The notes under the pieces are model-generated. The model was not told the origin of the DNA, made no database searches, and saw nothing but the letters and a program-made list of their open reading frames with translations. Below, piece after piece: positions 19,387 to 30,108 of a stretch of 64,000 bases of DNA. Position 1 is the stretch's first letter, and each line of letters starts with the position of its first letter. This stretch comes from Comamonas testosteroni (GTDB lineage: Bacteria > Pseudomonadota > Gammaproteobacteria > Burkholderiales > Burkholderiaceae_C): positions 124,001 to 188,000 of the forward strand of contig NZ_AWOR01000026.1 of the NCBI RefSeq assembly GCF_000761245.1. The letters run 5' to 3'. The position numbers and the translations under genes were made by a program.

Positions 19387-20862
19387 ATGCGCCTTCTCGG
19401 AAAAGCACTGACCTTTGACGACGTCCTGCTCGTTCCCGCCTACTCCGAAGTCCTGCCCAAGGACGTTTCTCTCGCCACCCAATTCACTCGCAATATCCGC
19501 CTGAACCTGCCCCTGGTGTCTGCCGCCATGGACACGGTGACAGAAGCGCGTCTGGCCATCGCCATTGCGCAAGAAGGCGGTATCGGCGTGATCCACAAGA
19601 ACATGACAGCCGAGCAGCAAGCCGCTGAAGTGTCCAAGGTCAAGCGCCACGAATCCGGTGTGGTCCACGACCCTGTGGTCATCACCCCCGAACACACCGT
19701 GCTGCAAGTGCTGCAGTTGTCGGAAGAACGCGGCATTTCGGGCTTTCCCGTGTGCGACGGCGGCAAGGTGGTCGGCATCGTGACCAGCCGCGATCTGCGC
19801 TTCGAGACCCGCTACGACGTCAAGGTCAGCCAGATCATGACGCCCCGCGAAAAGCTGATCACCGTCAATGAAAAAGACGGCACCAGCCCCGCCGAAGCCA
19901 AGGCACTGCTGAACAAGCACAAGCTCGAACGAATCCTGGTGGTCAACGACGCCTTTGAACTCAAGGGCCTGATCACCGTCAAGGACATCACCAAGCAAAC
20001 CACCTTCCCCAATGCCGCACGTGACGCATCGGGCCGCCTTCGCGTGGCTGCCGCTGTCGGCGTGGGCGCTGGCACCGAAGAGCGCGTGGAACTGCTGGTC
20101 AAGGCCGGTGTGGACGCAATCGTGGTGGACACGGCTCACGGCCACTCCAAGGGCGTGATCGATCGCGTGCGCTGGGTCAAGCAGAACTACCCCAAGGTGG
20201 ACGTCATCGGCGGCAATATTGCCACCGGCGCTGCCGCCCTGGCTCTGGTGGAAGCCGGCGCTGACGCGGTCAAGGTCGGTATCGGCCCCGGCTCCATCTG
20301 CACCACCCGTATCGTGGCTGGTGTTGGCGTGCCCCAGATCATGGCCATCTCCAATGTGGCCGACGCCCTCAAGGGCACGGGCGTGCCCCTGATCGGCGAC
20401 GGCGGCATCCGCTTCTCCGGCGATATCTCCAAGGCTCTGGCCGCAGGTGCCTCCACCATCATGATGGGCGGCATGTTTGCCGGCACCGAAGAAGCTCCTG
20501 GCGAAGTGATTCTGTACCAGGGCCGCTCGTACAAGAGCTACCGCGGCATGGGCTCCATCGGTGCCATGCAGCAAGGCTCGGCCGACCGCTACTTCCAGGA
20601 ATCGTCCACCGGCAACCCCAATGCCGACAAGCTGGTTCCCGAAGGCATCGAAGGCCGCGTCCCCTACAAGGGCTCCATGGTCTCCATCGTCTATCAGATG
20701 GCTGGCGGCGTGCGTGCCTCCATGGGCTACTGCGGTTGCGCCACTATCTCCGAGATGAACGAGAAGGCCGAGTTTGTGGAAATCACCGCAGCCGGCATCC
20801 GTGAATCTCACGTGCATGACGTGCAGATCACCAAGGAAGCGCCCAACTACCGCGCTGACTGA
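19387..20862 (+). CDS. guaB: IMP dehydrogenase
   Basis: 491-residue IMP dehydrogenase, which oxidises IMP to XMP with NAD in GMP synthesis. The start [20 protein letters not shown] is typical. Two CBS domains lie at about residues 93-205 and the catalytic loop [11 protein letters not shown] is near residue 300. GuaA, the next enzyme, is encoded 1.6 kb downstream, but a terminator, a DIP1984-like gene and a toxin-antitoxin pair lie between, so the usual guaBA unit has been opened up here. Confidence 0.97.
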   Translation: MRLLGKALTFDDVLLVPAYSEVLPKDVSLATQFTRNIRLNLPLVSAAMDTVTEARLAIAIAQEGGIGVIHKNMTAEQQAAEVSKVKRHESGVVHDPVVITPEHTVLQVLQLSEERGISGFPVCDGGKVVGIVTSRDLRFETRYDVKVSQIMTPREKLITVNEKDGTSPAEAKALLNKHKLERILVVNDAFELKGLITVKDITKQTTFPNAARDASGRLRVAAAVGVGAGTEERVELLVKAGVDAIVVDTAHGHSKGVIDRVRWVKQNYPKVDVIGGNIATGAAALALVEAGADAVKVGIGPGSICTTRIVAGVGVPQIMAISNVADALKGTGVPLIGDGGIRFSGDISKALAAGASTIMMGGMFAGTEEAPGEVILYQGRSYKSYRGMGSIGAMQQGSADRYFQESSTGNPNADKLVPEGIEGRVPYKGSMVSIVYQMAGGVRASMGYCGCATISEMNEKAEFVEITAAGIRESHVHDVQITKEAPNYRAD

Positions 20863-20878
20863 TTGACCCGCTAGTCTC

Positions 20879-20913
20879 AAAAGCAGGACGGGCATTGCCT
20901 GCCCTGCTTTTTT
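20879..20913 (+). terminator. Terminator after guaB
   Basis: AAAGCAGG and CCTGCTTT form the outer stem around GGGCATTGCC, followed by a T run. Confidence 0.85.
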
Positions 20914-20929
20914 CATTTCAGGAGTCTTC

Positions 20930-21382
20930 ATGAAACTTGCCGAAGCACTGCTGCTCAGAGCCGATCTGAAGAAAAAGCTGGCCTCGCTGCGCGAACGCAT
21001 TGGCCGCAATGCCCTGCTGCAGGAAGGCGAAACGCCCAAGGAAAAGGTCGAAGACCTGCTGGCCGAAGCCTGCTCTGCCCTGCAGGAGCAGCAATCGTTG
21101 GTGCGCCGCATCAACGCCGCCAACGAAAGCGCCAAGCTGCCCGATGGCCGCCTGCTTGCCGATGTACTGGCGCTGCGCGACACGCTGATTGCACAGCATT
21201 CGCTGCTGATCAGCACCATCAGCGCCACCAACAAGGATGTGGATCGCTACAGCCAGCGTGAGATCAAATGGGTGCCGCAGATTCAGGTAGCCAGCCTGCA
21301 AAAACAGGCCGATGATCTTTCGCGCAAGATTCGTGAAGTCAATGTCGCGGTTCAGGCGACCAACTGGCAAATCGACATTTAA
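20930..21382 (+). CDS. DIP1984 family (septicolysin-like) protein
   Basis: 150-residue largely helical protein: MKLAEALLLRADLKKKLASL then long amphipathic helices with NALLQEGE, LVRRINAANESAKL and NVAVQATNWQIDI at the C-terminus. This matches the DIP1984/septicolysin family of unknown function, found scattered in bacteria as single genes. An AGGAGT site precedes the start. Probably cytoplasmic. Confidence 0.82.
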   Translation: MKLAEALLLRADLKKKLASLRERIGRNALLQEGETPKEKVEDLLAEACSALQEQQSLVRRINAANESAKLPDGRLLADVLALRDTLIAQHSLLISTISATNKDVDRYSQREIKWVPQIQVASLQKQADDLSRKIREVNVAVQATNWQIDI

Positions 21383-21602
21383 AGCAGTTTTTTGAGCGCT
21401 GCGGGCGAGTGCAAAGACCCCAATGAGCAACGGGGGGTTGAAAACATACTGGGGCTTACTTGGCAGCGCGGCGGGCAGCGCACAGTGTCACAACACACTT
21501 ACAACGAAGCCCATCACCTGTCACTACGTACTTTTGAGAACGTACTCTGCACTACCTTGCACTGACGCAGCGCTCTCCTCTCTCGCCACTATGTCCTTTG
21601 GT

Positions 21603-21636
21603 TTCTGGTCAGAATTCACCACATTCTGACCAGAAT
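21603..21636. promoter_or_regulatory. Operator of the toxin-antitoxin operon
   Basis: TTCTGGTCAGAAT (21,603-21,615) and ATTCTGACCAGAA (21,623-21,635) are perfect 13-base inverted arms with a 7-base spacer, and each arm is itself nearly palindromic (ATTCTG-AC-CAGAAT). It lies 54-87 bases before the antitoxin start, the classic position for antitoxin/toxin-complex autoregulation. Confidence 0.75.
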
Positions 21637-21689
21637 GTTAAAATCGGGTCTGATTCATTGATCAGATCCGTTTTCTGTTTTCACCCTCC

Positions 21690-21962
21690 ATGCACTGCGT
21701 CGGTATCTACGAAGCCAAAACCCGCTTTTCCGCCCTGGTCGAGATGGTCGAACAAGGCGAAGAAGTTCGCATCACGCGTCATGGCAAAGAGGTGGTGCGC
21801 ATGCTGCCCATGCGCCGCAAGCCCGTGATCACCGATGAACAGATTGCCCGTGAGCTGGAGCAGATTTCGGCCCTGCAGCAGACAGTGAAAGCTCAAGCAG
21901 CCACCAACACCGCAGCGAACAGCATCACTGGCCTGCGCCACACAGGACGGAGCCAGGCATGA
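21690..21962 (+). CDS. Phd/YefM-type antitoxin
   Basis: 90 residues. The N-terminal half YEAKTRFSALVEMVEQGEEVRITRHGKEVVRML is the Phd/YefM DNA-binding fold. The C-terminal half is Ala/Gln-rich and would bind the toxin. It should repress its own promoter through the operator at 21,603-21,636 and neutralise the PIN toxin. The stop overlaps the toxin start (ATGA). Confidence 0.88.
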   Translation: MHCVGIYEAKTRFSALVEMVEQGEEVRITRHGKEVVRMLPMRRKPVITDEQIARELEQISALQQTVKAQAATNTAANSITGLRHTGRSQA

Positions 21963-22399
21963 GCGCCACCGCTTTTGTGCTCGATGCATCCGTCACCGCC
22001 GCCTGGTTGCTGCCTGACAACGCCAGCGAGCACACCAGACGCCTCTACACCCGTATCCGCCGCGATGAAGTGGACCCGCAAGCCCCCAACCTGTGGCAGT
22101 GGGAATGCGGCAACCTGATTGCATCGGGCGTGAATAATGGCCGTATCCCGCAGACCTCGGTCGAAGGCCTGTGGGGCGTGCTGGAAGCCATTCGTCACCG
22201 GGTGGAGCTGCACGACCTGGCTCCCGCACAGCACAAGGCGGTGCTGGATGTGGCGCTGGACACCGGCCTGCCCACCTACGATGCCGCATACCTGTGGCTG
22301 GCGCAATCGCTGCGCCTGCCGCTGGCCACATTCGATGCAGCCCAGATTGCGGCCGCCCGCAAAAGCGGCGTCACCGTCTGGGCTCCCGAAGATTTCTAA
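21959..22399 (+). CDS. vapC: VapC-type PIN-domain toxin
   Basis: 146-residue PIN-domain ribonuclease. The acidic metal-binding set is visible: D9 (FVLDAS), E49 (WQWECGN), D108 (YDAAYL) and D126 (TFDAA). VapC toxins typically cleave tRNA or the sarcin-ricin loop. Translationally coupled to the antitoxin. The pair separates guaB from guaA. Confidence 0.9.
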   Translation: MSATAFVLDASVTAAWLLPDNASEHTRRLYTRIRRDEVDPQAPNLWQWECGNLIASGVNNGRIPQTSVEGLWGVLEAIRHRVELHDLAPAQHKAVLDVALDTGLPTYDAAYLWLAQSLRLPLATFDAAQIAAARKSGVTVWAPEDF

Positions 22400-22432
22400 T
22401 CCCTTTTTGCCACCCTCTTGCCCTTGATCACC

Positions 22433-24049
<1,617 letters not shown>

Positions 24050-24175
24050 TTTAAAGTTTCCAGCAACGTATGGCAACGTTCTGGAAGCTATTGATTCTAT
24101 TGAAAGAATCGTGGGTTGCCCGTCCAGCGACAACCCACAACATGCCACACAAGCCGCAAATTCATGCGGTATACC

Positions 24176-24238
24176 TGACGGTAAAGCTGTAACATTTCGG
24201 AACGTTGCTTTCCCATACCGACACCCCTAGTGACGGTA
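24176..24238 (+). promoter_or_regulatory. TGACGGTA repeats near attL, candidate arm-type integrase sites
   Basis: TGACGGTA occurs at 24,176-24,183 and 24,231-24,238 before the integrase, again inside it at 24,480 and 24,513, and twice near the right end (52,390 and 52,402), always in the same orientation. Separately, GCAACGT recurs near 24,063, 24,073 and (inverted) 24,202. Either set may be arm-type integrase or excisionase sites. Confidence 0.45.
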
Positions 24239-24259
24239 TCAACGAAAGCCCACCCTGAA

Positions 24260-25591
24260 ATGATCACTGACACCGAACTGCGCAGACTGCGCCCTCAAGA
24301 AAAAGCCTACAAAGTCACGGATCGCGATGGCATGTATGTCATGGTGACAACCGCTGGCACCAAGTCATTTCGCTATGACTATCGCCTCAACGGTAGGCGC
24401 GAAACCCTCACCATTGGTAAGTACGACGGAGCTGCAGGTGCTAAACACCCGAGAAGCCCAGAGCAGCTTGAATTTGGCATGACGGTATCGTTAGCTGAAG
24501 CAAGGTCGCTGCTGACGGTAGCGCGACGGTATGTCGAACGGGGGCAATCACCTGCGAAAACTAAGGCGGTTATCAAGCTGGAAGCTGCAAATGCTTTGAC
24601 TTTTGGCTCTTGGGCTGAACGCTACTTTGAAGACAAGGCAGACCCAAACAATGGGGCGAAGCTCGCGGACTCCACCCTGGCTATGCGTCGCTCGGTATAC
24701 ACGCGGCATCTGGTCCCTGCTTTTGGGAAACTGAAGCTGGACGAAATCACTCCTGCATTGCTGATGCAGTTGTGTGAAAAAATTAAAAAGAATGGTGCTC
24801 CAGCGCCCGCAGTACAAGTTCGCGAAATTGTTTTGCTTGTCTACCGCTTTGCACTATCCAAAGACAAAAACCTTCAGCTCAAAAATCCTGCAGCTGATAT
24901 CAGGCCAAGTGATATCGCAAGCTTTAAACCTCGGGATCGTGCACTCAGCCCAAGTGAGATAAAGATATTTTTTGAAAGTCTAGAAAAGATCGGGACTACA
25001 CCGACCCTGCGATTAGCGATCAAGTTTCTTCTTTTAACAATGGTGAGAAAGGGGGAGTTTTTGAATGCGACTTGGGATGAGGTCGACTTTGAAAACGGAA
25101 CCTGGACGATTCCAAAGGAGCGGATGAAAGCCTCAAGACCGCATGTAGTTTATTTGAGCAGCCAAGCTTTGGATATATTAGTTAGCTTTAAGGCATGCTT
25201 TTCTGCATCGAAATACTTGCACCCAGGCAGATACGACTCTAACCTTCCGCTAAGCAATGCCACTTTGAATAGAGTTATTGACGCGGCGGTAAGAAAAGCA
25301 CAAGACGATGGATTTGAATTAGATGATTTTACCGTTCATGACTTACGAAGGACAGCATCATCTTTGTTAAATGAATATGGTTTCAATAGAGACTGGATTG
25401 AAAAATGTTTGGCTCACGAAGAAAATAGTGTGCGCAGTATTTACAATAAAGCAGAGTACTCTTCTCAAAGAAAAGTGATGCTACAGGCATGGGCTGACAT
25501 ATTGAACTGCTGTGTTAACTCAGGCGATGTGGGGCAAGTGGTAAAAAATGCAAAAATAACCCTGCTAAACATTGTTGAAGTTTTTAATTAA
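24260..25591 (+). CDS. int: P4-type tyrosine integrase
   Basis: 443-residue tyrosine recombinase with the N-terminal DUF4102 arm-binding domain (ITDTELRRLRPQEKAYKVTD), a SAM-like core-binding domain (near residues 120-200, LADSTLAMRRSVYTRHL) and a catalytic domain: Arg in TMVRKGEF, HDLRRT, LAHEE and the nucleophile Tyr in SIYNKAEY. ATG 24260 fits the family better than the GTG at 24,230. The last ~25 residues extend beyond the usual end. It should catalyse insertion and excision at the guaA tail. Confidence 0.94.
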   Translation: MITDTELRRLRPQEKAYKVTDRDGMYVMVTTAGTKSFRYDYRLNGRRETLTIGKYDGAAGAKHPRSPEQLEFGMTVSLAEARSLLTVARRYVERGQSPAKTKAVIKLEAANALTFGSWAERYFEDKADPNNGAKLADSTLAMRRSVYTRHLVPAFGKLKLDEITPALLMQLCEKIKKNGAPAPAVQVREIVLLVYRFALSKDKNLQLKNPAADIRPSDIASFKPRDRALSPSEIKIFFESLEKIGTTPTLRLAIKFLLLTMVRKGEFLNATWDEVDFENGTWTIPKERMKASRPHVVYLSSQALDILVSFKACFSASKYLHPGRYDSNLPLSNATLNRVIDAAVRKAQDDGFELDDFTVHDLRRTASSLLNEYGFNRDWIEKCLAHEENSVRSIYNKAEYSSQRKVMLQAWADILNCCVNSGDVGQVVKNAKITLLNIVEVFN

Positions 25592-25610
25592 TGCCAATTA
25601 ATTTTGCCTC

Positions 25611-26426
25611 ATGAATGAAACTTATATCAAAATCATCCCCTCCACTCTTGATAGTGAGATGATGGAAAATAATTTCAATGCTGATGCTGATGCTGATGCT
25701 GATGCTGATGCTGATGCTGATGCTGATAAAGCTACGCCAACTCAATTGGAGAGCTTGCGATTAACTGAATCACAATGGAAGATGTGGCGCGAAGGGCGTA
25801 ACGCTGAGTATTGGCAAGCAGCAATGTTGTCCTTGAAGCTGCATCCTTCACGTTTAAACAAATATAAACTACAGCGTTTTCAAGATTTACACAAAGAATA
25901 CTTGAGACGTTTCAATGTATTGAAGCGACGGGCTAGTACACGATCAATAATAAAACCGATCAAGAATTTATTGGGGAATCCCTCAGATAAACTTGTCTCA
26001 TTGCCTGGTGTTGCGAAAATTGCCGTGGAGTGCAAATGGGAGCATTGCAAAGAATTTCAGGAAAAAATATCACCTCCCAGATTGATAAGAACTATAGATG
26101 GAAATTATATTAACAGTTTTGATGATGAAGATGATTTAAGTTCTGGTGATTTGAATACAAGGGTAAGATATGCAGCACTAGTAGAAATAATTCGCATGTT
26201 TATTTCCCGCCCAGAAGAGTTTATTGATTTTCGTAAAAATATATTTAAAAGATCTAGTGTTTCAAATCAAGAACTAGGTGATGCGGTTGAGAAAATAATT
26301 GCTAGTATGGCAAACGAAAACAATATAAAAATAATATATGGATTCTCCAAAGATAAAAATGCAAAAGAAATTGGCGAAATGGATAAAATAGCAAAAAATC
26401 ATTTAAAGAGAAAAATTATCTTATAA
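25611..26426 (+). CDS. Unknown protein with an Ala-Asp hexanucleotide repeat
   Basis: 271 residues, strongly AT-rich. The N-terminus holds eight consecutive Ala-Asp pairs (residues ~24-39) encoded by eight perfect GCTGAT units. The rest is charged and helical (QWKMWREGRNAEYWQAAM, RFQDLHKEYLRRFNVLKRRAS). No family recognised. It starts 19 bases after the integrase stop, so it is probably in the same transcript; it may be an accessory factor of the element, but nothing shows this. Confidence 0.7.
   Translation: MNETYIKIIPSTLDSEMMENNFNADADADADADADADADKATPTQLESLRLTESQWKMWREGRNAEYWQAAMLSLKLHPSRLNKYKLQRFQDLHKEYLRRFNVLKRRASTRSIIKPIKNLLGNPSDKLVSLPGVAKIAVECKWEHCKEFQEKISPPRLIRTIDGNYINSFDDEDDLSSGDLNTRVRYAALVEIIRMFISRPEEFIDFRKNIFKRSSVSNQELGDAVEKIIASMANENNIKIIYGFSKDKNAKEIGEMDKIAKNHLKRKIIL
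25680..25727 (+). repeat. (GCTGAT)x8 coding microsatellite
   Basis: Eight perfect hexamers, 48 bases. Copy changes keep the reading frame but change the length of an acidic Ala-Asp linker. Confidence 0.95.
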
Positions 26427-26460
26427 ATATTTCACTGCATAATTTAAAAACCATATCCAC

Positions 26461-26500
26461 AAAAGCAATTATTATTTAATATTAAACAATAATTGCTTTT
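26461..26500. terminator. Long AT-rich hairpin, probable terminator
   Basis: AAAAGCAATTATT (26,461-26,473) and AATAATTGCTTTT (26,488-26,500) are perfect 13-base arms around a 14-base loop, 34 bases after the stop of the preceding gene. Confidence 0.7.
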
Positions 26501-26672
26501 CTTAATAATAAATTATCAGAAATTTCTTGAGACTAGTGCGGAATTTTCTTGCTATCATATATTTTGCCAACTAGCCAAGATAAAGAACCATATTCATCCA
26601 GTCAATTACATCAATTGAATTTGATAGAAGATTTGGTAATTCCCCCGTAAACCACCGCTCTGAGAAGTAGAG

Positions 26673-27528
26673 CTATGCGGCCATGGCCAGCCGCTGTTTG
26701 GGGGTGATGCCGCCCAATGCCATGTTTGGGCGTTCATGGTTGTAGCGCCACATCCACTGCGTGGCGTACTCCCGAACCTCGTCAAGGTCGGACCAATAAT
26801 ACTGTGACAGCCATTCGTAGCGGACCGTTCTGTTGAAACGCTCCACATAGGCATTCTGCTGGGGCTTGCCAGGCTGGATGTGTTCGATGCGAATTCCTTG
26901 CCCGCTGGCCCAGTGCAGCAGCGTAGCGCTGATGTATTACGGCCCGTTGTCGCAACGTATCGCCTGTGGCTTTCCACGCCAAGCCATGATCTGACCCAGG
27001 ACTCGAATTACACGATGCGCAGGCAGTGAGAAGTCCACCTCAATGCCCAGTGCCTCACGATTGAAGTCATCGATCACGTTGAGCAGCCGTATGCTGCGGT
27101 CATCTTCCAACTGGTCATGCATGAAGTCCATCGACCAGACTTCGTTGCAGCGCTCTGGCACCGTGAGCGGCTCAGGCTTCTCGCGCACCAAGCGCTTGCG
27201 GGGCTTGATGCGCAGGTTCAGCTCCAATTCCCGGTAGATGCGATAGACGCGCTTGTGGTTCCAGGTAAAGCCACGCACGTTGCGTATGTACAAAAAGCAA
27301 AGCCCAAAGCCCTAGTTACGGTTGTTATCGGTCAAGCGCAGCAGCCACTGGGCGATCTCATCATCTTCGCTCACGGCGGACCACATAGCGGTAGCAGGCT
27401 TGGCTGACCTGGAAGACTTGGCAAGCTATCTTGATAGACAGGCCACGCTGCTGTACTGCTTGTTGAGCCATCTCGCGTCGGCGAGATGGCTTCACCACTT
27501 TTTTGCGAGCGCCTCCGTTTCTGAATGA
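26673..27528 (-). pseudogene. Broken IS3-family transposase (orfB part)
   Basis: Reading the minus strand, the pieces join into an IS3-type orfB: an N-terminal part (KKVVKPSRRREMAQQAVQQR), then [20 protein letters not shown], the catalytic core with WSMDFMHD and [20 protein letters not shown], the second Asp in AIRCDNGP, and the C-terminal RYEWLSQYYW ... HERPNMALGG ... KQRLAMAA. At least three lesions are visible: a frameshift near 27,370, a TAG replacing Trp in NRNWGFG near 27,315, and a TAA replacing Glu in DNGPEYIS at about 26,940. orfA is missing. Inverted ends were not confirmed. Confidence 0.88.
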
Positions 27529-27719
27529 GAGCTGGAAAGTGGACTCCTGTTTTCGGAAACTTTCATGTTTTTTTTGGAAATTTTCTAAAAAGCTTGAAAG
27601 TTTTTCTAAAAAAATCAATTCACAGACATAGTTATATCCATCGCGATATAGATGGATTCAAGCAGGGACGCCTCGCCTCCGTCGAAATTCTTTTAACACT
27701 GCATTTGATGGAAAACGGA

Positions 27720-27953
27720 ATGAAAAAGTGTACTGAGAACATGCAATTAAGCAATAACTGCGAAATCCTGCTGCGCAAAAATGAAGTACTTCGTATTATT
27801 GGTTTGTCAAATAGCACATTCTACAAACGCATAAAGGATGGAATAATTCCTGGCGGTGTTCCTATGGGCCCTCGCCTAAAAGGCTGGCCAGCTAGCGATA
27901 TTTCCGCGTATGTCGAAAAATGCATTGCTCAACGCAATGGAGAAAAAGCATGA
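27720..27953 (+). CDS. AlpA-family regulator / excisionase-like protein
   Basis: 77 residues with the AlpA winged-helix signature ILLRKNEVLRIIGLSNSTFYKRIKDG, ending in KGWPASDISAYVEKCIAQR. AlpA proteins act as prophage/island regulators or excisionases. ATG 27720 follows a GGAAAACGGA purine run; ATG 27741 is an alternative. The next gene overlaps its stop (ATGA), so they are coupled. Confidence 0.85.
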   Translation: MKKCTENMQLSNNCEILLRKNEVLRIIGLSNSTFYKRIKDGIIPGGVPMGPRLKGWPASDISAYVEKCIAQRNGEKA

Positions 27954-28303
27954 AGAACAAATCTCTGACAAGCAACACAGAAACATTTTTTTCTATGCAA
28001 GCCATAAGTTCTGTGAAGGGAGATGATAAAAAGTGCTTTCAGTTCTGTGGCATCGATCGATCTGGACAATTCCGTGTTAAGGCTTTTGAAACAAAGTTTT
28101 TGGTTGATGGTGCAATCTATGTTTTGAAAGAGATGATTGACTATCAAGGCAAGAAAAAAATGGAAAAGTTCTTGCTGGAAGTAAGCCCAGGTTTCAATTT
28201 GAATGGCAATCAAGATCTTTACAAGATGATTTGTTCCGAAACTGGTCAACCTATGTTGATTACTGGTAACTTCGCACTGTGCTTGGAGAAGAGCAAATCC
28301 TAA
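27950..28303 (+). CDS. Unknown 117-residue protein, possible ssDNA-binding partner of a phage Rep
   Basis: 117 residues, beta-rich in appearance with basic and aromatic residues spread along it (FQFCGIDRSGQFRVKAFETKFL, EMIDYQGKKKMEKFLLEV). Size and place before the replication-like gene recall gene V/RstB-type single-stranded DNA-binding proteins of filamentous phages, but no diagnostic motif is visible; treat this as a guess. The start overlaps the alpA-like stop. Confidence 0.6.
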   Translation: MKNKSLTSNTETFFSMQAISSVKGDDKKCFQFCGIDRSGQFRVKAFETKFLVDGAIYVLKEMIDYQGKKKMEKFLLEVSPGFNLNGNQDLYKMICSETGQPMLITGNFALCLEKSKS

Positions 28304-28615
28304 AGCAGGAATGTGAGGCAGGCGATAGCGATGAAAATGCTTTCGACCTGCACTTTCATCGCTAATTTTCGACTGTTGTAACCGCAAGATTTAGACGAAA
28401 TCCGCAACACTGTTGGTGAAGCTGCAAACACCTTATTAGCTTGGCAAATACGCTGTTTTTCACTTGTAAGAGAGGGAGTGATCAGGCTCACTTTCCTAGT
28501 AATACCACTGCCCCTCGCTACAACGTAACCATCACTTGCTCTTTTCCCTTGCCTCATTGTCACTTACCACTGTAGCCAAGCCAGTAGAAATCAACACTAA
28601 TTTTAGAGAAGCAAA
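28304..28615. other. 312-bp spacer without a supported gene
   Basis: Only short frames are present, and I see no hydrophobic coat-protein-like ORF on the plus strand. It likely carries a promoter or replication signal for the gene at 28,616. Confidence 0.4.
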
Positions 28616-29944
28616 ATGGCAGACTCAATCATTGTAACCTGCTCAGTAGAGCATATTGATTACGATAGCTTTCCAATGGATATCAACCAGCGTACTGATG
28701 AGAATGGAGTCATTGGCAAGCGTGCCAGCATCACCTCAAAATTCAAGTCCCCACTCACGGGTGCTATTTCTGAGATAACACCTTTGTGTAAAGAAGAAGA
28801 TGGCACCCATAAGGTGAAAGCCTATAAAGTTAGTCTTAATGTTCCAGCTAGCGTCGTAAGCTTCAATGGGTTGATGGAGAATGATGTTTATCACTCATGC
28901 CTCTTTTCCTTATTTTTTCTTCAATACTGGCTTCTGCAGCGCGGTGTTCCTGCTGAAGTGGTTAAGCAGATTGGTTTGAAGCATGTGAAAATTGAAAGCG
29001 TTGACCTCACATATTTGAATAAACAAAAAGAATGGGATTTCGCTAATGAGTGCGTCAAGCAGATTGCTCAACGTGGCTCGGCCTTGTTTAATGGAAATGT
29101 TATTAAGCAGAACAAGCGCGTAGCAGCCGTGAATTATTGGGAGTCAGATGGCAATAGCTACACCAAAATTCGCAAAGGCAACAAGGCGGAGATGATTGCT
29201 TATGTGAAGTCTGGAAAGACGAAAAATAGCTTTTGTGGCTTGCCTAATGATGTCGCTGAGCAGATTTTTACAATCACAAAAAAGTATGTACGCTTTGAGG
29301 TGCAGCTCAAAAAGTCATGGTTTACGGCTGCTGATGCAAATTGGGGTGCTGACGAAGGCTCGGATAAGTCTTCTTCTTGGTCATCGCCATTCAGTTGGAA
29401 GGGCAAGGCGGGACAAGCAATGTATGAGCAGGTCTTTGAGGAAGCACGCGAGCTTTTGCGCCTGAATGAAAAATTCAACCAGCGCCGTCATCGCCAGGAT
29501 TTCATGCAGTCCTTGAGCGATGAGCATCGTGAAATTCTTGAACAGCACTATAGGGGTACACCCTTTGATGACTTGCCTTTCAAAAGTGAGGATCCCAAGT
29601 ACCGCAGCAAGGTAAAGCGTGCCATTCAAATGCACTGCCACGTTGACTTGTACATGTCGTGGGAGGAGCAGCAATCGATGCCTACCCTTGATTGGTTGTT
29701 TTGCCCCGACATGTTCAAGTTGAAGAAGTCGCAGAAGCACTTGGAACCCTATTCGTTTGTTCGTCCTACCATTAGGCAAAAGCTGGAGGCTATGAAGGTG
29801 CTGTTGCTCAACTTGGCCAAGCAGCAGGGGCCAAAGTCGGAGCTTGAACAGGAGCGCGACAAGCAAACTCCTGAACATGGCGAACGCTTCCAGCCTGGGC
29901 GAGATGAAGACGGGCCGAGCGGTGACTTGATTGGCGGCATCTAA
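28616..29944 (+). CDS. Putative filamentous-phage-type replication initiation protein (gpII/RstA-like)
   Basis: 442 residues. The middle part has the style of phage/plasmid Rep proteins of the gene II/X and RstA group: GLKHVKIESVDLTYLNKQKE (a 'his/lys-x-x-asp-leu' strand), NYWESDGNSYTKIRKGNKAEMIAYVKSG, and YVRFEVQLKKSWF. The C-terminal ~60 residues are highly charged (ELEQERDKQTPEHGERFQPG). Those proteins nick the origin of a rolling-circle genome. No coat or assembly genes follow, so if correct this is only a replication module. Recognition is by eye and moderate at best. Confidence 0.55.
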   Translation: MADSIIVTCSVEHIDYDSFPMDINQRTDENGVIGKRASITSKFKSPLTGAISEITPLCKEEDGTHKVKAYKVSLNVPASVVSFNGLMENDVYHSCLFSLFFLQYWLLQRGVPAEVVKQIGLKHVKIESVDLTYLNKQKEWDFANECVKQIAQRGSALFNGNVIKQNKRVAAVNYWESDGNSYTKIRKGNKAEMIAYVKSGKTKNSFCGLPNDVAEQIFTITKKYVRFEVQLKKSWFTAADANWGADEGSDKSSSWSSPFSWKGKAGQAMYEQVFEEARELLRLNEKFNQRRHRQDFMQSLSDEHREILEQHYRGTPFDDLPFKSEDPKYRSKVKRAIQMHCHVDLYMSWEEQQSMPTLDWLFCPDMFKLKKSQKHLEPYSFVRPTIRQKLEAMKVLLLNLAKQQGPKSELEQERDKQTPEHGERFQPGRDEDGPSGDLIGGI

Positions 29945-29947
29945 GAG

Positions 29948-29967
29948 AGGGGCTAAATGCCCCTTTT
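29948..29967 (+). terminator. Terminator after the Rep-like gene
   Basis: AGGGGC - TAAAT - GCCCCT followed by T residues, four bases after the stop. Confidence 0.8.
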
Positions 29968-30060
29968 GGTTTTTGTGTTTGCCTAAAGTTGTTGATGGCC
30001 TAATCGCAGCACCCCTTCATGGGTAGATTTCCTCATGCTGAGTCGTCATTCTTTCTTATC

Positions 30061-30078
30061 GCGACACTTAGATGTCGC
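30061..30078. promoter_or_regulatory. Palindrome upstream of the Fic gene
   Basis: GCGACA and TGTCGC, with a 6-base spacer, lie about 30-48 bases before the start codon. Related half-sites TGCGTCA and CGCGTCA recur at about 30,091-30,110. The Fic protein has its own N-terminal winged helix, so this may be an autoregulatory operator. Confidence 0.45.
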
Positions 30079-30108
30079 AATTTATAGTATTGCGTCATAA
30101 TTCGCGTC

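Noticed and set aside
19294-21234. Minus-strand 646-codon open frame
   Set aside because: Antisense to guaB and the DIP1984-like gene; no protein-like domains.
25680-25727. Short tandem repeat considered as a CRISPR
   Set aside because: Perfect 6-base units without spacers, inside a reading frame. No CRISPR array or cas gene is seen anywhere in the window.
26606-26977. 123-codon minus-strand frame
   Set aside because: It is the wrong frame of the IS3 transposase C-terminus; the real frame reads to MAA-stop at 26,673.
28300-28563. 87-codon minus-strand frame with a hydrophobic end, considered as a phage coat protein
   Set aside because: Wrong strand for the module, hydrophobic stretch too short and terminal, no signal peptide.
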